Part shown: positions 33,721-43,417 of the stretch, one piece after another
Numbering within the stretch: position 1 is the stretch's first letter
Layout of the letters: each line of letters begins with the position of its first letter
Assembly: GCA_963704075.1 (NCBI GenBank)
Contig: CAVPGV010000013.1
Coordinates: 1-64,000 of the forward strand
Length of the DNA stretch: 64,000 bases
Source: JADKAV01 sp963704075
GTDB lineage: Bacteria > Actinomycetota > Actinomycetes > S36-B12 > UBA10799
Direction: 5' to 3'
Notes under the pieces: model-generated
The model's database searches: none
What the model saw: the letters and a program-made list of their open reading frames with translations, nothing else
What the model was told of the DNA's origin: nothing
Position numbers and translations under genes: made by a program

Positions 33721-35454
33721 ATGGCTGCAGTAGCAAGGCCGAAACCATGGCGACCGCTGTTGTCGTTGCTGGTGATCATCATCGGCCTCGGGGTGTGGGC
33801 CTTATGGCCCGGGACCTCCCACGTTCCGCGGCTCGGGCTGGACCTGCAAGGTGGCACCCAGGTCATCCTCGTCCCCAATCAGGCTGAGGGCGCAGGCGAC
33901 ATCACCGATGAGCAGTTGCAGCAGACGGTGGAGATCATCCGTCAGCGTGTCAACGGGTTCGGCGTCGCCGAGGCGGATGTGGCCATCCAGGGCTCAGGCA
34001 ATGACGCGGCCATCGTGGTCTCGGTACCAGGGGTCAACCAGCGCGAGATCGCCGAGCAACTGAGCCAGACCGCACTGCTCGACTTCCGCCCGGTGTCGAC
34101 AATCGTCGACCCGGCCATCATCGACACCACGGCGGCCCAGCCCGAGGACGCGGCGAACAACAACAACAAGAAGAAGAAGAACAACAACAACAAGAACGGG
34201 GCCAGCGGCGAGAGTAGTTTCGCCGAAACGACCCCAAGCCCGGCAGCGGATGCCGCCAGCCCCGCTGCTGACTCCCCGAGCCCGGACAGCAGCCCAACGC
34301 AGGACGCGAACACGCAGGACGCGAACACGCTGGTGCCGCCGGTCGAGGGTGACAATGCGAACGACCCCGCCCTTGAGGACGCACTGCTGAACCTCGATTG
34401 CACGGACCCTGGCAGCAGGCAGGGCGGCAAACCGGACAACCCCGAGAAATGGATCGTGACCTGCGATCGGGAGGGTACGGCGAAGTACTTGCTTGAACCG
34501 GCCTTCATCAAGGGCACCTCCATCACCAACGCCACCGCGGAACTCGCACAAGGCGGCGCCGGTGGTTGGGTCGTCAACCTGGAGTTCGACAGTGAAGGCG
34601 CGCAGGCGCTCTCCGAGATCTCCAACCGCCTGGTGAGCCTGCCCTCCCCGCAGAACCAGTTCGGAATTGTCCTTGACGGCCTGGTGGTCTCCTCGCCGTT
34701 CTTCCAGCAGCCGATCAACGACGGCCGTGCACAGATCAGCGGACAGTTCACCGCCGACGAGGCCAAGAACCTCGCGCAGGTCCTGAAGTTCGGAGCCCTG
34801 CCGTTGACGCTGGATATCGCATCGGTCGAAACAGTGACGCCGACTCTCGGCGCCGACTACCTCAAGGTCGGCTTGATCGCCGGTGCCCTCGGGCTCGGCC
34901 TGGTCGTGGTGTACCTGCTGTTCTACTACCGTGCACTGGGCATGGTGGCGGTGGTGTCGTTGGTGATCGCGGCCTTCATCACGTACTTCGTCTTCGTCAT
35001 CCTGGGCCGACAAGTCGGGCTGGCGCTGACCCTGGCCGGTGTGGCCGGTGCGATCGTGGCCATCGGTATCACCGCGGACTCCTTCGTGGTCTACTTCGAA
35101 CGCATCCGGGACGAGATCCGCGAGGGTCGCAGCCTGCGGGCGGCGTGTGACGCCGGCTGGGCCCGAGCACGCAGCACGATTCTGGCCGCGGACTTCGTAT
35201 CGTTCCTGGCCGCGGTCATCCTGTACTACCTGTCGGTCGGGGCGGTTCGCGGTTTCGCCTTCGTGCTGGGCCTGACCACGCTGATCGACGTGATGGTGGC
35301 GTTCATCTTCACGCGACCGATGGTCAGCGTGCTCGCGCGTAGTGCGTGGTTCACCAGCGGGCACCCGCTGACCGGTCTGGATCCGAAACGCTTGGGCGTC
35401 AAGACCATGCCCGGCCAGACATCGTCGCGCACCAAGGACAAGGTGGAGGTCTGA
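33721..35454 (+). CDS. secD: Protein translocase subunit SecD with an Asn/Lys low-complexity insert
   Basis: SecD uses the proton gradient to pull secreted proteins across the membrane. The protein has 577 residues with one N-terminal helix, a large external P1 domain ('PRLGLDLQGGTQVIL', 'RQRVNGFGVAEADVAIQG') and five C-terminal helices ('GALPLTLDIASVETVTPTLG', 'GITADSFVVYFERIRDEI'). The P1 domain is interrupted by a hydrophilic insert from about residue 140 to 225. It starts with fourteen residues of only Asn and Lys (146-159) and continues with Ser/Pro/Ala-rich and repeated TQDAN sequence. Overlaps secF by TGATG. Confidence 0.96.
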   Translation: MAAVARPKPWRPLLSLLVIIIGLGVWALWPGTSHVPRLGLDLQGGTQVILVPNQAEGAGDITDEQLQQTVEIIRQRVNGFGVAEADVAIQGSGNDAAIVVSVPGVNQREIAEQLSQTALLDFRPVSTIVDPAIIDTTAAQPEDAANNNNKKKKNNNNKNGASGESSFAETTPSPAADAASPAADSPSPDSSPTQDANTQDANTLVPPVEGDNANDPALEDALLNLDCTDPGSRQGGKPDNPEKWIVTCDREGTAKYLLEPAFIKGTSITNATAELAQGGAGGWVVNLEFDSEGAQALSEISNRLVSLPSPQNQFGIVLDGLVVSSPFFQQPINDGRAQISGQFTADEAKNLAQVLKFGALPLTLDIASVETVTPTLGADYLKVGLIAGALGLGLVVVYLLFYYRALGMVAVVSLVIAAFITYFVFVILGRQVGLALTLAGVAGAIVAIGITADSFVVYFERIRDEIREGRSLRAACDAGWARARSTILAADFVSFLAAVILYYLSVGAVRGFAFVLGLTTLIDVMVAFIFTRPMVSVLARSAWFTSGHPLTGLDPKRLGVKTMPGQTSSRTKDKVEV

Positions 35455-36587
35455 TGTCCAGATTCGGTGACCTCGGCGGCAAGCTCTACCGCGGTGAGGT
35501 GTCCTACGACATCGTCGGACGACGAAACCGGTGGTATACGGTCTCCGCGGTCTTGATCGTTCTGGCCCTCGCTGGAATCCTGCTGCGAGGGCTGAACCTC
35601 GGTATCGAGTTCAAGGGCGGGGCGGAGTTCCTGGTCCCCAGTCAGTCGTGTTCGATCCAGGACGTCCGGACCGGCATCAGTGACACCGGGGTGGAGGTCG
35701 CGACGGTCACCGAAGTCGGTGGTGCGAACATCAGGGCCCAGACGCCGGCGGTGTCCAAGGAGCAGGATGCAGCTATCGTGCAGGCCTTGGCCGACACCTG
35801 CTCGGTCGACGCCGACCAGATCTCCAGTCGCAACGTGGGTCCCACCTGGGGCGGTGAGATCACCAGACAGGCCCTGATCGCGCTCGCGGTCTTCCTGGCT
35901 GCCGTGGTCATCTTCTTGTCGATCTACTTCCAATGGCAGATGGCGGTGGCCGCCTTGGTCGCCCTTGCCCACGACATCCTCATCACAGCGGGTATCTACG
36001 CCCTGGTGGGATTCGAAGTCACCCCGGCGACCGTGATCGGCCTACTCACGATCCTCGGGTACTCGCTGTACGACACGGTGGTGGTCTTCGACAAGGTCAA
36101 GGAGAACACCAAGGGGGTCACCGGTCAGAGCCGGTACACCTACGGAGAACTTGCCAACCTGGCGCTGAACCAGACACTGATCAGATCGATCAACACGTCG
36201 ATCGTGGCGCTGCTGCCGGTCGGGGCCATCCTGTTCGTCGGAGCCGGTCTGCTCGGTGCCGCGACCCTCATGGACCTGGCGCTGGTCCTATTCATCGGAA
36301 TGGCGGTGGGCACCTACTCGTCGGTGTTCGTGGCAACCCCGGTGCTGTGCCAGATCAAGGAGCGGGAACCGGCGATGAAGGCCCTGTCCGCTCGCGTCGC
36401 GAAACGTCGTGCCGCGCGTGGCGAGCAGACCCCGGGCGAATCCGCCGCTGAGGATCAAGGCCCGACGGTGAGCATCGCTTCGGGAGCGATGGCGCCATCG
36501 GTGGAGCGACGGCATCGCCAGAACCGAGAGGCGTCGTCCACGCGTGTTCAGCCGAAGCGCACAAGTCGGTCGAAACGGCGCGGCTAA
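35454..36587 (+). CDS. secF: Protein translocase subunit SecF
   Basis: Partner of SecD, 377 residues. 'GLNLGIEFKGGAEF' marks the start of the external domain, and 'LGYSLYDTVVVFDKVKENT' is the conserved membrane motif. The final 60 residues are a basic cytoplasmic tail with 'KRTSRSKRRG'. ATG 35454 overlaps the secD stop. In many actinobacteria apt (adenine phosphoribosyltransferase) follows before relA; here it is absent and relA comes next. Confidence 0.96.
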   Translation: MSRFGDLGGKLYRGEVSYDIVGRRNRWYTVSAVLIVLALAGILLRGLNLGIEFKGGAEFLVPSQSCSIQDVRTGISDTGVEVATVTEVGGANIRAQTPAVSKEQDAAIVQALADTCSVDADQISSRNVGPTWGGEITRQALIALAVFLAAVVIFLSIYFQWQMAVAALVALAHDILITAGIYALVGFEVTPATVIGLLTILGYSLYDTVVVFDKVKENTKGVTGQSRYTYGELANLALNQTLIRSINTSIVALLPVGAILFVGAGLLGAATLMDLALVLFIGMAVGTYSSVFVATPVLCQIKEREPAMKALSARVAKRRAARGEQTPGESAAEDQGPTVSIASGAMAPSVERRHRQNREASSTRVQPKRTSRSKRRG

Positions 36588-36616
36588 CGCCGTTGGGCAA
36601 GGATCGCCCCGGCCCG

Positions 36617-36622
36617 TAGACT
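36617..36622 (+). promoter_or_regulatory. -10 element for relA
   Basis: TAGACT, predicted start near 36629, giving a leader of about 21-28 nt. Confidence 0.5.
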
Positions 36623-36656
36623 CGGGAACACGAGTGAGGCGGTGACCTGATGGCGC

Positions 36657-38936
36657 GTGAGACGGCCCAGACTCTCGGGAACCGATGAGTCGTCGGTGCC
36701 CGCGTCTGCTGTCAGTCGTGTCCAGGACGTCCCCCGGCGCCGGCAACTGCTGTCGCGGCTGACCGGCAGTGGCCGCACCTCGATCCCCGAACTCGAGCCG
36801 TTGTTGCGCACCCTGCGGCAGTTCCACCCCAAGGCGAACCGGCAGGTCGTCGAACGCGCCTACGTGATGGCAGCACACCTGCATTCGGGACAGAAACGCC
36901 GTAGCGGGGAACCGTACATCACCCATCCCCTGGCCGTGGCCACGATCCTGGCCGAACTCGGCATGACTCCGACCACCCTGGCCGCAGCACTTCTGCACGA
37001 CACGGTCGAGGACACCGCCTACCCCTTGTCCCGGCTGCGCGAGGACTTCGGCGACGAGGTTGCGCGCTTGGTCGACGGGGTCACCAAGCTCGACAAGGTC
37101 CAGTACGGTGATGCGTCCGCGGCGGAGACCGTGCGCAAGATGGTCGTGGCGATGGCCCGCGACATCCGGGTGCTGGTCATCAAACTCGCCGACCGACTTC
37201 ACAACATGCGCACCATCGGGTGGATGCCGGAGGACAAGCAGCAGAAGAAGTCCCGCGAAACGCTGGAGATCTACGCGCCACTGGCCCACCGGCTCGGCAT
37301 GAACACGATCAAGTGGGAACTCGAAGACCTCGCCTTCGCAACGCTGTTCCCGAAGATGTACGACGAGATCGTCCGTCTGGTAGGACAACGGGCGCCGTCG
37401 CGCGATGAGTACCTCGGACAGGTGCTCGCCCTGATCGACGACGAGTTGAAGTCCAACCGGATCAAGGCGAAGGTCAACGGCCGGCCGAAGCACTACTACA
37501 GCGTGTATCAGAAGATGATCGTGCGAGGCCGTGACTTCGCCGATATCTACGACCTGGTGGGGGTCCGCATCCTGGTGGACTCGATCCAGGACTGCTACGG
37601 AGTTCTGGGCCTGCTGCACGCGAAGTGGAACCCGGTACCGGGCCGTTTCAAGGACTACATCGCCAGCCCACGCTACGGCGTCTACCGCTCGCTGCACACG
37701 ACGGTCATCGGGCCGGAGGGCAAACCCGTCGAGGTGCAGATCCGCACCCAGGAGATGCACCAGCAGGCCGAGTACGGTGTGGCGGCGCACTGGCGGTACA
37801 AGCAAGGGCGCAGTGGAGTCGACGACGGCCCGGACGAGTTCGCCTGGCTTCGACAACTGCTCGAGTGGCAGCGCGAGACCGAGGATCCCGACGAGTTCCT
37901 GGACAGCCTGCGGTACGAGCTCGGCTCGGGGGAACTGTTCGTGTTCACCCCCAAGGGTGACGTCATCTCGCTACCGGCCGGTGCAACGCCGGTGGACTTC
38001 GCCTACTCGGTGCACACCGAGGTCGGTCACCGGACGATCGGCGCCCGCGTCAACGGCAAACTCGTCCCGCTCGAGTCACGCCTGGACAACGGCGACACCG
38101 TGGAGATTTTCACATCGAAGACCGAGGGGCAGGGACCCTCGCGTGACTGGTTGAACTTCGTGGCCTCACAGAGGGCTCGCAGCAAGATCCGTGCGTGGTT
38201 CACGCGGGAGCGGCGCGAGGAAGCGGTGGAGCACGGCAAGGACATGCTGCTGCGCGAGTTGCGGCGCCGTTCACTGCCGATGCAGCGCCTGCTGAACACC
38301 CCGGATCTGCTGAGCATCGCCGCCTACTACCGGATGTCGGATGTCAGTGCCCTCTACGCCGCGATCGGCGAGAGCAAACTCGACGCCGGGGTCGTCGTGG
38401 ACCGCCTCATCGCCGGACGCGGTGGGAGCGAGGCCGCGACCGACGACACCGAAGAAGAGACGCCACCGCCCTCGGTGCGTTCCCGGTCGGCCGGTGACCC
38501 GGGTGTCGCTGTGGCCGGCACGGACGACGTCCTGGTCCGGCTGTCGAAATGCTGCACCCCGGTGCCCGGCGACGAAATCGTCGGCTTCGTGACCCGGGGC
38601 AGCGGGGTTTCGGTACACCGCAAGGACTGCGTGAACTTCCCCGAGTTGGCCCAGCAGCCCGATCGCCTGGTCGAGGTGACGTGGCGGCCCAGCGCCGAAT
38701 CGGTGTTCCTGGTCAACATCCAGGTGGAAGCACTGGATCGTGCCCGGCTGCTCTCAGACGTAGCACGAGTGCTGTCCGACAACCACGTCAACATTCTCTC
38801 CGCGTCGTCGACCACCAACCGCGACCGGATCGCCATCTCGCGCTTCACGTTCGAGATGGCCGACCCGAAGCACCTCGGGGCCGTGCTCAAGGGAGTTCGG
38901 TCCGTCGAAGGGGTCTTCGACGCCAAGCGGGTGTGA
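36657..38936 (+). CDS. relA: Bifunctional (p)ppGpp synthetase/hydrolase (Rel/RelA-SpoT homologue)
   Basis: Stringent response enzyme of 759 residues. The HD hydrolase domain is intact ('HPLAVATILAELG', 'ALLHDTVEDTAY'). The synthetase domain has 'GRFKDYIASPRYGVYRSLHT', whose RFKD (RxKD class) is typical of bifunctional Rel. TGS ('FVFTPKGDVISLPAGATPVD'), a conserved-Cys region ('LSKCCTPVPGDEI') and ACT domains follow. The start is uncertain: GTG 36657 is the first in-frame codon. An ATG at 36650 in another frame stops after 12 codons and is either an upstream minigene or the true start before a lost frame. Confidence 0.94.
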   Translation: MRRPRLSGTDESSVPASAVSRVQDVPRRRQLLSRLTGSGRTSIPELEPLLRTLRQFHPKANRQVVERAYVMAAHLHSGQKRRSGEPYITHPLAVATILAELGMTPTTLAAALLHDTVEDTAYPLSRLREDFGDEVARLVDGVTKLDKVQYGDASAAETVRKMVVAMARDIRVLVIKLADRLHNMRTIGWMPEDKQQKKSRETLEIYAPLAHRLGMNTIKWELEDLAFATLFPKMYDEIVRLVGQRAPSRDEYLGQVLALIDDELKSNRIKAKVNGRPKHYYSVYQKMIVRGRDFADIYDLVGVRILVDSIQDCYGVLGLLHAKWNPVPGRFKDYIASPRYGVYRSLHTTVIGPEGKPVEVQIRTQEMHQQAEYGVAAHWRYKQGRSGVDDGPDEFAWLRQLLEWQRETEDPDEFLDSLRYELGSGELFVFTPKGDVISLPAGATPVDFAYSVHTEVGHRTIGARVNGKLVPLESRLDNGDTVEIFTSKTEGQGPSRDWLNFVASQRARSKIRAWFTRERREEAVEHGKDMLLRELRRRSLPMQRLLNTPDLLSIAAYYRMSDVSALYAAIGESKLDAGVVVDRLIAGRGGSEAATDDTEEETPPPSVRSRSAGDPGVAVAGTDDVLVRLSKCCTPVPGDEIVGFVTRGSGVSVHRKDCVNFPELAQQPDRLVEVTWRPSAESVFLVNIQVEALDRARLLSDVARVLSDNHVNILSASSTTNRDRIAISRFTFEMADPKHLGAVLKGVRSVEGVFDAKRV

Positions 38937-38991
38937 GGCGATTCCGCGAGCCTGACCATTGCCGCGTCGGTAGACCTCCGCCGACCCGGTT

Positions 38992-40243
38992 CTATCCGGT
39001 GTCGGGTGGGGGTCGGTCGGTGGTGGTGTAGGCGCCGGTGGGGGTTTGGATGATGTGCAGGCGGCCGTGGTGGACGCGGCGGTGGTGGTATCGGCAGACC
39101 AGGACCAGGTTGGGTAGGTCGGTGGGCCCGCCCTGGTTCCAGGGGCGGATGTGGTGGGCGATGCAGCGGTGTGCGGGCACGGTGCAGCCGGGGTGGATGC
39201 AGCCGTTGCCGTCGCGCACGGCCAGCGCGGCGCGTTGGGCTTTGGTGGCGTACCGTTCGGCGAACCCGACCGCCAGCGGCTGCCAGTGGACCTGATCGGC
39301 GGTCAAACCGACGACCAGGGTGAGGTTGGCGGTGCAGGTGTGTTCGGCCACCTCGGCCCGCGACATCAGCAGCCCGGACGGCCAGCGCACCCCGAGCCGG
39401 TGTGCTGAGTTGGTCGGGGGTGACGGTGATGGTGACGTGCCCGAGGCCGGTGGGCCGGTCGGTGTCATCGGTGGATCGGGTGGCGATCTCGGCCAGCGCG
39501 TCGGCGCGGCGCTGCCCGGGGGTGCGGGTGTCGTCCGGGCCGGTCGGTGCGGCGTACAGGTCGAACGCCGCGGCCAACGCTTGACCGGTGGCGGCGTCGA
39601 GTAGCCCGTTGAGGATCCAGGTGTTGTCCAGCCCCGGTGACAGGTCGACTTTGCGGCGTGACCGGTCGTGCTCGGCGAGGTCGTCGTGGATCTCGGGGCG
39701 GTACTGCTGGATGATCACCTCCAGGATCGTGCGCAGGTCGGCCGGGGTGTGCCGCGGCGGCGATCCCGGCCACCGTGGCCTCGATGCTGGCGTAGTCCTC
39801 GCCCAGGATCCGCCGGGCACCGCGGATGGCCCGCACATGCTCCAGGCTGATCGCCCCGCGGCCCAACGCGTGGCGGTGTCGGGCAGGTCGTCGCGCAGCG
39901 CCCGGGCGGTGTGCACCCGCCACCCCGCGGCCGCCGAGGTGATCCCGGTGGTCTTCGCCAGCCAGTCACCGGTGGTGCGGTGCCCGGCGATCTGCGCCCC
40001 ACCAGCGGCGTCGTAGGCACCCAACAGCCGCATATCCGCGGCATCCACCTTGTTGCCCAGGATGTGCAACTGTTCGATCGCCCCGGCCAGGTCGTCCAGA
40101 GACTCACCGGTGGGGTCGGCGGCCACGATCGCGTCCACGGTGGCGTGCAGAGACGCGATCAGACCCGGCAACGACACCGCCGTGCTGGGCTGGTGCTGGT
40201 GCTGGTGCTGGTCATGATCCCCCTCCCCCTCTACTTCGAACAC
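38992..40243 (-). pseudogene. HNH endonuclease with DUF222 (13E12-repeat type), three frameshifts
   Basis: About 416 residues if repaired. DUF222 part: 'LGNKVDAADMRLLGAYDAAG' and 'ISLEHVRAIRGARRILGEDY'. HNH part: 'GNGCIHPGCTVPAHRCIAHH' and 'NLVLVCRYHHRRVHHG'. The frame is lost near 39865, restored near 39755 and shifts again near 39405, reading from the start at 40243. The family is multi-copy in actinobacteria and often degenerate, so genuine decay is plausible. The N-terminus has an HQ-repeat from a gctggt tandem. It lies between relA and DUF349, on the opposite strand to relA. Confidence 0.85.
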
Positions 40244-40467
40244 TAGTACGATAGATGTGCCCGGGCAATAGTCCGAATGAACCTGTGCACAACGAGGTCA
40301 CCTCGAAGGGGACACAGCGCCCGACTGGGGAGCGCGGCAGTTCAGGGGCTGGCTGAGAGTCCTAGCCCCCCGCCGTTGACACCTTCAGGTCGGCAGCGCC
40401 CCAGCCCGTCCGCCCCGGAAGACGCCGATCCCGACTGCGCCGTCTCGAGCGCCGTGAAACCCACGGA

Positions 40468-41733
40468 CTACAGCGTCGACAGGCTCTTCTCCGCGGACTC
40501 CAGCATCAACCGCTGCTGGTTGAGGCTCTGCTTGGCGGCGTCGATCCTGGCCTCATCCCCGGATTGCTGCGCGGCAGCAAGCTCGGCCTCGAGTTTGTCG
40601 ACGGAGGCCCGGTAGGCGTCCACCAGTCCCTGGGCCCGATCGCGGATCTCCGGGTTGCTGCGACGCCATGCCGTCGTCTCGGCCGATCGGATGGCGTCGT
40701 CCACGGCTCGTAGGCGGGCGTCTAGTTTGGGTTTGTCCGCTCGCGGGACGTGCCCGATCCCGGCGAACTCGCCCTGGATATCGCGCAGGGCCCTACGAGC
40801 GGATTTGGCGTCCTTAATGGGCAGAAGTGCCTCGGCCTTGACGACCAGTGCCTTCTTGGCAGCGAGGTTCTGCTTCTGTTCGTTGTCGCGGGCGTTGAAG
40901 TTCTGCTTGCGGGCGCTGAAGAACTTCTCCTGTGCTCCGCGGAAACGCTGCCACAGGGCCTCGTCGTCGCGCTTCCCCGCGAAACCGGCCTTCTTCCACT
41001 TCTCCATCAGGTCCCGGAACGCCGCTGCGGTGCTCTGCCAATCGGTGGAATCCGCCAATGCCTCGGCCTGCTCGGCGAGTGCGGTCTTGGCCGCGACCGC
41101 CGCGGCGCGTTTGCGGTCCTGCTCGTCGCGGTGGACCTTACGCGCCTTGTCGAAGGACCTCCGCGCCGTCCGGAACCGCTCCCACAGCGCGTCGGTCGCC
41201 GGGCGCTGTTCCGCCGTCGGCTTGGGGAGCTTCTTCCATTCGTCGACCAGTGCCCGGTAGCGCTCACCGGTCTGCTTCCAGGCCGTCGATGTGGCCAGTT
41301 CCTCGGCCTCCGCGACGATCTTCTCGCGGGCCTGCTGGCCGGCCGCGGCTGCGGCTTTGCGCTCCTCGTCGAGGATCTGTCCGCGGATGTTCGCCAGCAC
41401 CTCGAGCTGCCCGATCCGGGCCATGAGCAAGGAGATGTCGCCGATGAATGCCGGTTCCTCCAGGGCATGACGGGCCTTGCCCGCCACGACAAGCGCTTCG
41501 CGGGGCGAGCACTTGTTGTCCGCCAACCGCGTCGCGGTCAGTTCCAGCGAGTGGCTCAGGTCGTTGTACTTGGTCGCGTAGTAGTGCAGTGCCTCTTCCG
41601 CGCCGCCAGCGGCGAACTGTCCAACCGGCCGTTCGCTGCCGTCGGGCAGGCGCAGGAAGACTGTGCCGTCCTCGGCGACCCGGCCGAACGACTCGGCGGG
41701 AGCCGGCCCTGGCTTGGGTGTCTGGTCAGTCAT
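40468..41733 (-). CDS. DUF349 domain-containing protein
   Basis: Protein of 421 residues built of repeated helical DUF349 units: 'WKKLPKPTAEQRPATDALWERF', then two similar blocks around 'LMEKWKKAGFAGKRDDEALWQRF' and 'FAGIGHVPRADKPKLDARLR' (each split here at short length). The whole C-terminal two thirds is coiled coil, rich in Ala, Glu, Lys and Arg. Function unknown. It starts 4 nt after the cyclophilin stop on the same strand, so the two are one operon, an arrangement common near hisS in actinobacteria. Confidence 0.9.
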   Translation of the reverse strand: MTDQTPKPGPAPAESFGRVAEDGTVFLRLPDGSERPVGQFAAGGAEEALHYYATKYNDLSHSLELTATRLADNKCSPREALVVAGKARHALEEPAFIGDISLLMARIGQLEVLANIRGQILDEERKAAAAAGQQAREKIVAEAEELATSTAWKQTGERYRALVDEWKKLPKPTAEQRPATDALWERFRTARRSFDKARKVHRDEQDRKRAAAVAAKTALAEQAEALADSTDWQSTAAAFRDLMEKWKKAGFAGKRDDEALWQRFRGAQEKFFSARKQNFNARDNEQKQNLAAKKALVVKAEALLPIKDAKSARRALRDIQGEFAGIGHVPRADKPKLDARLRAVDDAIRSAETTAWRRSNPEIRDRAQGLVDAYRASVDKLEAELAAAQQSGDEARIDAAKQSLNQQRLMLESAEKSLSTL

Positions 41734-41737
41734 TGTC

Positions 41738-42587
41738 CTAGTTTCCGATCGACGCGGTCTTGATCACGATGGGTTGTGCCGGTGGTCCATCGGTCGCATC
41801 CGATGATCCCGCCTCCACGCCCCCTGCTGCAACGTACTTAACCACGTCGAGGCCGTCGGAGACCTTCCCGACGATGGTGTAGCCGGCTGGCAGGGTGGTC
41901 TTCTTGTACACCAGGAAGACCTGGCTGCTGGCGGTGTCGGGGCCCCGATTGGCCATCGCGACGGTGCCCGCCGGGTAGTTACCTTCCCCCTCGTCCGGGA
42001 GGTTCTCGTCCGGAACGGTGAAGCCGGTCTCGCCGGTACCGTCGGCGCCGGGGGAGCCGCACTGCAGGACGAAGATCCCCGCCGTGGTCAGGCGGTGGCA
42101 GAAGTTGCCCTGAGTAGTAGCCCTGGTCGGTGAGGAACGCCAGTGCGTTGACGTTCTTGGGCGCGGCTTGCGCGTCCAACGCGACAGTGATCCGGCCGCA
42201 GTTGGTGTTGAGTATCCAGTCGACGGTGCCGGTGAGGTTCTGATCAGCGGGTTCGTCCCAGGTCCGACCGTCGTTGCGCGGTGCCCCGGGCTCGGTGCAG
42301 GTCACCCCGGCCGGGGTCGCCACCGGACCCGGTGTGGCCTCGGCGGTCGGGGAGGCGGACTCGTCCGGGGCTGGTGACCCCTCGGCTTCCGGCGTGGCCT
42401 CGGCGCCCGCTTGCTGGGTGCTGTCGGGCCAGGCCGCCCACACCACGGCGCCGGCGACGACGGCGCCTGCGGCCAGAAGACCGAAGACTCGGTTCCGGCG
42501 AGCCCGCGCGGATGCCTCGGCGCGACGCTGGGCCTGCCGTTCGGCCTTGGCGCGTGCGAGTTCGCGTCGACGCTTGTCGCTGGTCAT
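41738..42587 (-). CDS. Membrane-anchored peptidyl-prolyl cis-trans isomerase (cyclophilin); one frameshift near 42111
   Basis: About 282 residues after correction. A basic, Arg/Ala-rich cytoplasmic start and one helix ('VFGLLAAGAVVAGAVVWAA') are followed by a Pro/Glu/Thr-rich linker and a cyclophilin domain outside the membrane. 'GRITVALDAQAAPKNVNAL' continues after one extra T near 42111 as 'GNFCHRLTTAGIFVLQCG', then 'AMANRGPDTASSQVFL' and 'LPAGYTIVGKVSDGL'. A GGGAGGA Shine-Dalgarno precedes the ATG. It catalyses proline isomerisation in exported proteins. Divergent from the metallo-beta-lactamase gene. Confidence 0.92.
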
Positions 42588-42687
42588 CGGCTGTCCTCCC
42601 GTCGGGCCAGACCGCCCCGCACGAGCGCGACGGGCGGCAACAGGAGTCTACGTGCCGCCGGAATCGGGACGGTCCGTGTGTCACGGA

Positions 42688-42693
42688 TAGGCT
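42688..42693 (+). promoter_or_regulatory. -10 element of a leaderless promoter (MBL-hisS-aspS)
   Basis: TAGGCT, 7 nt, then GTG at 42701. The start it sets is far downstream of the longest open frame. Confidence 0.65.
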
Positions 42694-42700
42694 GGTGTGT

Positions 42701-43417
42701 GTGTTGATCGCAGGATTTCCCGCTGGGCCGTGGGGCACCAACTGCTTCGTCGTGGCCACCGGTCCCCGCTCGGAGTGCATCGTCATCGACCCCGGCAAGG
42801 ACGCCATGACCGGAGTGGACGAGGTGGTCCGTGAGCATCATCTGCAACCAGTCGCGGTGCTCGTCACCCATGGGCATCTCGATCACATGTGGTCGGTCAC
42901 GCCTGTGTGCGAAGCCCGTGACGTGCCCGCGTACATCCATCCAGCGGACCGTCATCTACTGTCCGATCCGATGGCGGGGATCTCCGGAGACACCCGGGTC
43001 ATGTTCGAGCAGATGACCGGCGGTCGCCTCCAGTTCGCCGAACCCGACGATGTGCGGATGCTCGAGGACGCGCAGTCGGTGGACCTGGCCGGTCTCACCT
43101 TCGGTGTACGTCACGCACCCGGCCACACGCCCGGCTCGACGGTGTTCCTGACGGATGCCCAAGATGACATCCCGCCGATCATGTACTCCGGTGACCTGCT
43201 GTTCGCCGGCTCGATCGGGCGCACCGATCTACCGGGCGGGGACACTGCTGAGATGATGCGGTCGCTGTCGTCGGTCGTGCTGCCCCAGCCTCCCGAGACG
43301 GTAGTGCTCCCCGGTCATGGTGAGCAGACAACGATCGGACAAGAGCTGACCAATAACCCGTTCCTGGAACAGGCCCGCTCCCTGAATCTGCAGCAGCCAC
43401 CGGGGCGTGGCCTGTGA
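42701..43417 (+). CDS. Metallo-beta-lactamase fold hydrolase (glyoxalase II-like)
   Basis: Protein of 238 residues with a dinuclear metal site: 'THGHLDH' (His57, His59, Asp61, His62), then 'RHAPGHTPGS' and 'YSGDLLFAGSIGRTD'. Glyoxalase II-like members hydrolyse thioesters such as S-lactoylglutathione or mycothiol adducts; substrate here unknown. It occupies the usual place before hisS in actinobacteria. GTG start chosen from the leaderless -10; a longer frame upstream overlaps the divergent cyclophilin gene. Confidence 0.9.
   Translation: MLIAGFPAGPWGTNCFVVATGPRSECIVIDPGKDAMTGVDEVVREHHLQPVAVLVTHGHLDHMWSVTPVCEARDVPAYIHPADRHLLSDPMAGISGDTRVMFEQMTGGRLQFAEPDDVRMLEDAQSVDLAGLTFGVRHAPGHTPGSTVFLTDAQDDIPPIMYSGDLLFAGSIGRTDLPGGDTAEMMRSLSSVVLPQPPETVVLPGHGEQTTIGQELTNNPFLEQARSLNLQQPPGRGL

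Noticed and set aside
40187..40215. gctggt tandem at the start of the HNH gene as a regulatory repeat
   Set aside because: It encodes a short His-Gln repeat within the reading frame and is most simply codon slippage.
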